Source of the DNA: DASZHJ01 sp035507155
GTDB lineage: Bacteria > Pseudomonadota > Alphaproteobacteria > ATCC43930 > CGMCC-115725
Reading direction: 5' to 3'
Length of the DNA: 64,000 nucleotides
Assembly (NCBI GenBank): GCA_035507155.1
Contig: DATJOK010000069.1
Location: 1-64,000 of the forward strand
Shown here: piece after piece, positions 62,198 to 64,000 of the stretch
Layout of the letters: each line of letters opens with the position of its first letter
How positions within the stretch are numbered: position 1 is the first letter of the stretch
Position numbers and translations under genes: made by a program
The notes under the pieces: generated by a model
What the model was told of the DNA's origin: nothing
The model's database searches: none
The model's input: only the letters and a program-made list of their open reading frames with translations

Positions 62198-62881
62198 TCA
62201 GCCGCAGGCCTCGCCGACGCGCTTGTACTCGCCGGGATTGTCGAGATGCTTCTGCCGGGCATTGCGTTCCGCCATCACTGCATCGACGGCAGCCTGAAAC
62301 ACGTTCTTCAGCGATGCGACGAGGCGCTTCTTCTCTTCGGCCGCTTCGTTTGGGGGCAGCGGCTGCTCGCGCGGCATCCCGGCGATCGCGCTCTCCAGCG
62401 TGTGCTGCAGGCGCGGCGCTTCCTGCCGGAAGACCTCGTCGTCGATCGCCTTGTGCTTGCGCTCATGGCCGAGGACCGCCTCATAAGGACAGGTGCCCGG
62501 CTTGCGATCGCGCACGACGTAGATCTGCCGGGGGCTCAGGATCATTCGCACGGTGACCCGCTCGATCCACTGGCAGAGGCCGGCAGGCGACTGCTGCGCC
62601 AGCACGATCGCCTCGATGCCGTACTGCAACTCCATCCGATAGAGACCGAGCGTATGGCCGTCGTGATAGGCTTTGCCCGAAAGAGCCTGCAGGCGCGGCT
62701 GGCTCAGTGAGTTGTCGATGGTCGGCTCCGGCAGCCGGATCGACAGCGTGACCTCGGGCTTCGAGCCCGGGCAATCCCGCGGCGCGGCGGCTCCGGCATG
62801 GATCGGCCCCAGCAGCAGCAGGACGAGCACCAGAGAGGAAAGCGATGATTTCAAGAGCAACCGTGGCCCGGCGAGGGACAT
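62198..62881 (-). CDS. Exported protein with HExxH motif, possible zinc peptidase
   Basis: A 227-residue protein from ATG 62881. Signal peptide of about 32 residues (SSLSSLVLVLLLLGPIHAG). The mature part has Cys37, Cys103 and Cys131 and a Cys near the end, and the stretch CPYEAVLGHERKHKAIDDE containing His139-Glu140-x-x-His143. The Cys-before-HExxH arrangement and long helical tail recall uncharacterised exported zinc-protease-like proteins such as DUF922, but I cannot confirm a family. Convergent with eutC; the third zinc ligand would be an acidic residue after the helix (Asp147-Asp148 or Glu149, inference). Confidence 0.6.
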   Translation of the reverse strand: MSLAGPRLLLKSSLSSLVLVLLLLGPIHAGAAAPRDCPGSKPEVTLSIRLPEPTIDNSLSQPRLQALSGKAYHDGHTLGLYRMELQYGIEAIVLAQQSPAGLCQWIERVTVRMILSPRQIYVVRDRKPGTCPYEAVLGHERKHKAIDDEVFRQEAPRLQHTLESAIAGMPREQPLPPNEAAEEKKRLVASLKNVFQAAVDAVMAERNARQKHLDNPGEYKRVGEACG

Positions 62882-62966
62882 CCGTCCGCGTTCTGAGCCA
62901 TCGTGTCCGCTCGCCGGGGCGAGGGCAATAGGGATCGGCGATCACGCCTTGATCAGCCGTTGCGCG

Positions 62967-63530
62967 TCATTCGCCGTCCAACGCCACGCCATCCGGCAGG
63001 ATCTCCTGCACGGAGGGAAGCGTGGCGCTTCGTGGCGCCGATGCCCAACTCGGGTCGTACTCGAAGACATGGCCGACCATCGCCATGTCGACTTCCTCGC
63101 CATCGCGCGACAGCGGCAGCAGCAGGCGCCGCGTGAGCTTGCCGCGCGCCTTGCCATCAACGGTGAAGATGTTCTCGGAATAGATCGGTCGCCGGTCGGC
63201 GATCATGCGGAGATAGAGACCGGCGACGTAGTCGGCATGCGGCGTCTGCACCGCCAGCACCTCGTCGAGAAACAGCCCGGTCGGATCGCGTCCAAGCGCC
63301 TCGACGAAACTCATCCCCACCCGCCGATAGCGGAAGCGGATGCGCTCCGGCTCGCGGCAGACATCCACCATCATCACCAGCGGCCAGAGCCGGCCCGGGA
63401 TGTCGCCGGGATCGAAATCCGCCCGGCCCGGAACGCGGCGCCCTCGCCGCCTCGCCAGCCAGAGCTCGTAGAGTGCGAGCAGGTCGGCGCTCTTGATCGA
63501 CGACGGATCGCCGAATGGTCGTGCGCTCAC
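62967..63530 (-). CDS. PAS-domain protein (PAS_5 type), second copy
   Basis: From GTG 63530 (GAGGAG nine bases upstream), 187 residues; a frame extends to 63605. Same organisation as the protein at 7420-7914: LALYELWLARRRGRRVPGRADFDP, LWPLVMMVDVCREPERIRFRYRRVGMSFVE, LRMIADRRPIYSEN and LLLPLSRDGEEVDMAMVGHVFEYD. A cytoplasmic single-PAS protein without output domain. No signalling gene is adjacent in the window on this side. Confidence 0.78.
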   Translation of the reverse strand: MSARPFGDPSSIKSADLLALYELWLARRRGRRVPGRADFDPGDIPGRLWPLVMMVDVCREPERIRFRYRRVGMSFVEALGRDPTGLFLDEVLAVQTPHADYVAGLYLRMIADRRPIYSENIFTVDGKARGKLTRRLLLPLSRDGEEVDMAMVGHVFEYDPSWASAPRSATLPSVQEILPDGVALDGE

Positions 63531-64000
63531 TCTTCCGTGCTCCTCGGGCCAGGGATTCGCGACTCTACGGGCGCAGGCCGACACCGTCGGTGGGGCGGCC
63601 AGCAAGCGCCAATACTTGTTGAGGGCCGCGCTTATAGGGCGAATAACGGAGCAGATGAAATTCTATTTCCTTCTGCCTCCCATGCAATTCCAGAAAATAA
63701 TTGGTCATCCTGGTATTAATCCGAATGGAGTGTTTCGACTTCTTGCCCTCGACCTGGACCGGGGATCTGTAACTTTTGTTCGCAGCGGCTCCCTGACATG
63801 ACAGATTGCGCAAAGCGGGGCTTTTTTTCGTGGCAGCCCGGAGCTGGCCTCGGGGCGAGCATCATTTACCTGTTGGGCGCTATCCTGGTCCGAGCGGGCC
63901 GGGTATAGCGTCGGCCCTGTCATTCCCTGAGCGGCCCGGGATTCGTGCGAGCGCGACCGACAGCAGTCTGAGATGGCTCTAGAAACGCGGGATACGCTCC
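63531..64000. other. Right-end region without a convincing gene
   Basis: About 470 bases. 63640-63760 is clearly AT-richer than the rest of the window. A 48-codon frame (63655-63801, MKFYFLLPPM...) with a weak, closely spaced ribosome site ends just before the terminator-like hairpin at 63812-63828. No other coding signal is seen; the remaining frames are short and of ordinary shadow quality. Could hold a small RNA or a gene that continues past the edge. Confidence 0.4.
63812..63828 (+). terminator. Hairpin with seven-T run
   Basis: AAAGC-GGG-GCTTT followed by T's to make seven in a row; right-strand intrinsic terminator type with a short 5-bp stem. Confidence 0.45.

Noticed and set aside
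63798..63908. 36-codon right-strand frame (MTDCAKRGFFSW...) at the right end
   Set aside because: Crosses the terminator-like hairpin and has no ribosome site or family resemblance.

Overview
The window is a high-GC chromosomal segment from an alphaproteobacterium, most likely Rhodospirillales-like. The evidence is gene order and gene type: an ispDF fusion divergent from dusB-ntrB-ntrC-ntrY-ntrX, then a D-amino-acid transaminase, hfq and hflX; a rlpA-dacC-tmk-holB-metG-tatD-MBL string; an alphaproteobacterial NUDIX-type NAD regulator; and FixL-like and PAS-rich kinases. I cannot place it to genus from sequence alone. I recognised no tRNA, rRNA, CRISPR array, transposase or phage genes.

1-10 kb is rich in signalling. 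It holds a multi-PAS hybrid kinase cut by the left edge, two receiver-only response regulators, a PAS-only protein and a FixL-like membrane kinase. Between them is an envelope cluster: a TetR regulator coupled to a Tyr/Pro-rich exported protein, divergent from an LTXXQ (Spy/CpxP-like) protein and a His/Trp-rich exported protein, followed by an exported ankyrin protein and a small partner. 10-23 kb is mixed metabolism and envelope: a HisE-like pyrophosphatase, a cardiolipin-synthase-like lipoprotein, a hydrolase, a two-gene chromate transporter, an AidB-type acyl-CoA dehydrogenase, DoxX, a peptidoglycan-binding lipoprotein, an EamA exporter, an SDR, an isoprenylcysteine-methyltransferase-like protein, an ABC exporter and a GST.

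23-31 kb looks like an organic-acid/acyl-CoA module: an OxlT-type MFS antiporter with a 39-residue membrane partner, a thioesterase, a family III CoA-transferase, a two-subunit CoA-transferase, and divergently an FMN alpha-hydroxy-acid oxidase. A NUDIX-family regulator with an eroded Nudix box follows; a long palindrome sits between it and a Rid-family gene that lacks the RidA arginine.

31-46 kb is the conserved core: ispDF-pgpA-cinA leftward, then cytochrome assembly protein, dusB-ntrBC-ntrYX, transaminase, HAD phosphatase, hfq-hflX and an inositol-monophosphatase-like protein rightward. It couples nitrogen sensing (NtrBC, sigma-54 dependent), redox/nitrogen sensing (NtrYX) and RNA-level control (Hfq). 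46-52 kb has a beta-hydroxyacid dehydrogenase, two glycosyltransferases coupled to mazG, cytochrome b561 and tandem GFA proteins. 52-60 kb, all leftward, runs from a MltB-type transglycosylase and rlpA through the cell wall and replication/translation genes dacC, tmk, holB, metG, tatD. 60-64 kb carries ethanolamine ammonia-lyase eutBC without reactivase or microcompartment genes, an exported protein with a HExxH motif, a second PAS protein, and an AT-richer stretch with a terminator-like hairpin.

The most notable observations are: an apparent CTG start of eutB inside a palindrome that can mask its ribosome site; the NUDIX regulator/palindrome/Rid unit with no NAD gene beside it; small membrane ORFs next to transporter or hydrolase genes; and the exported HExxH protein.
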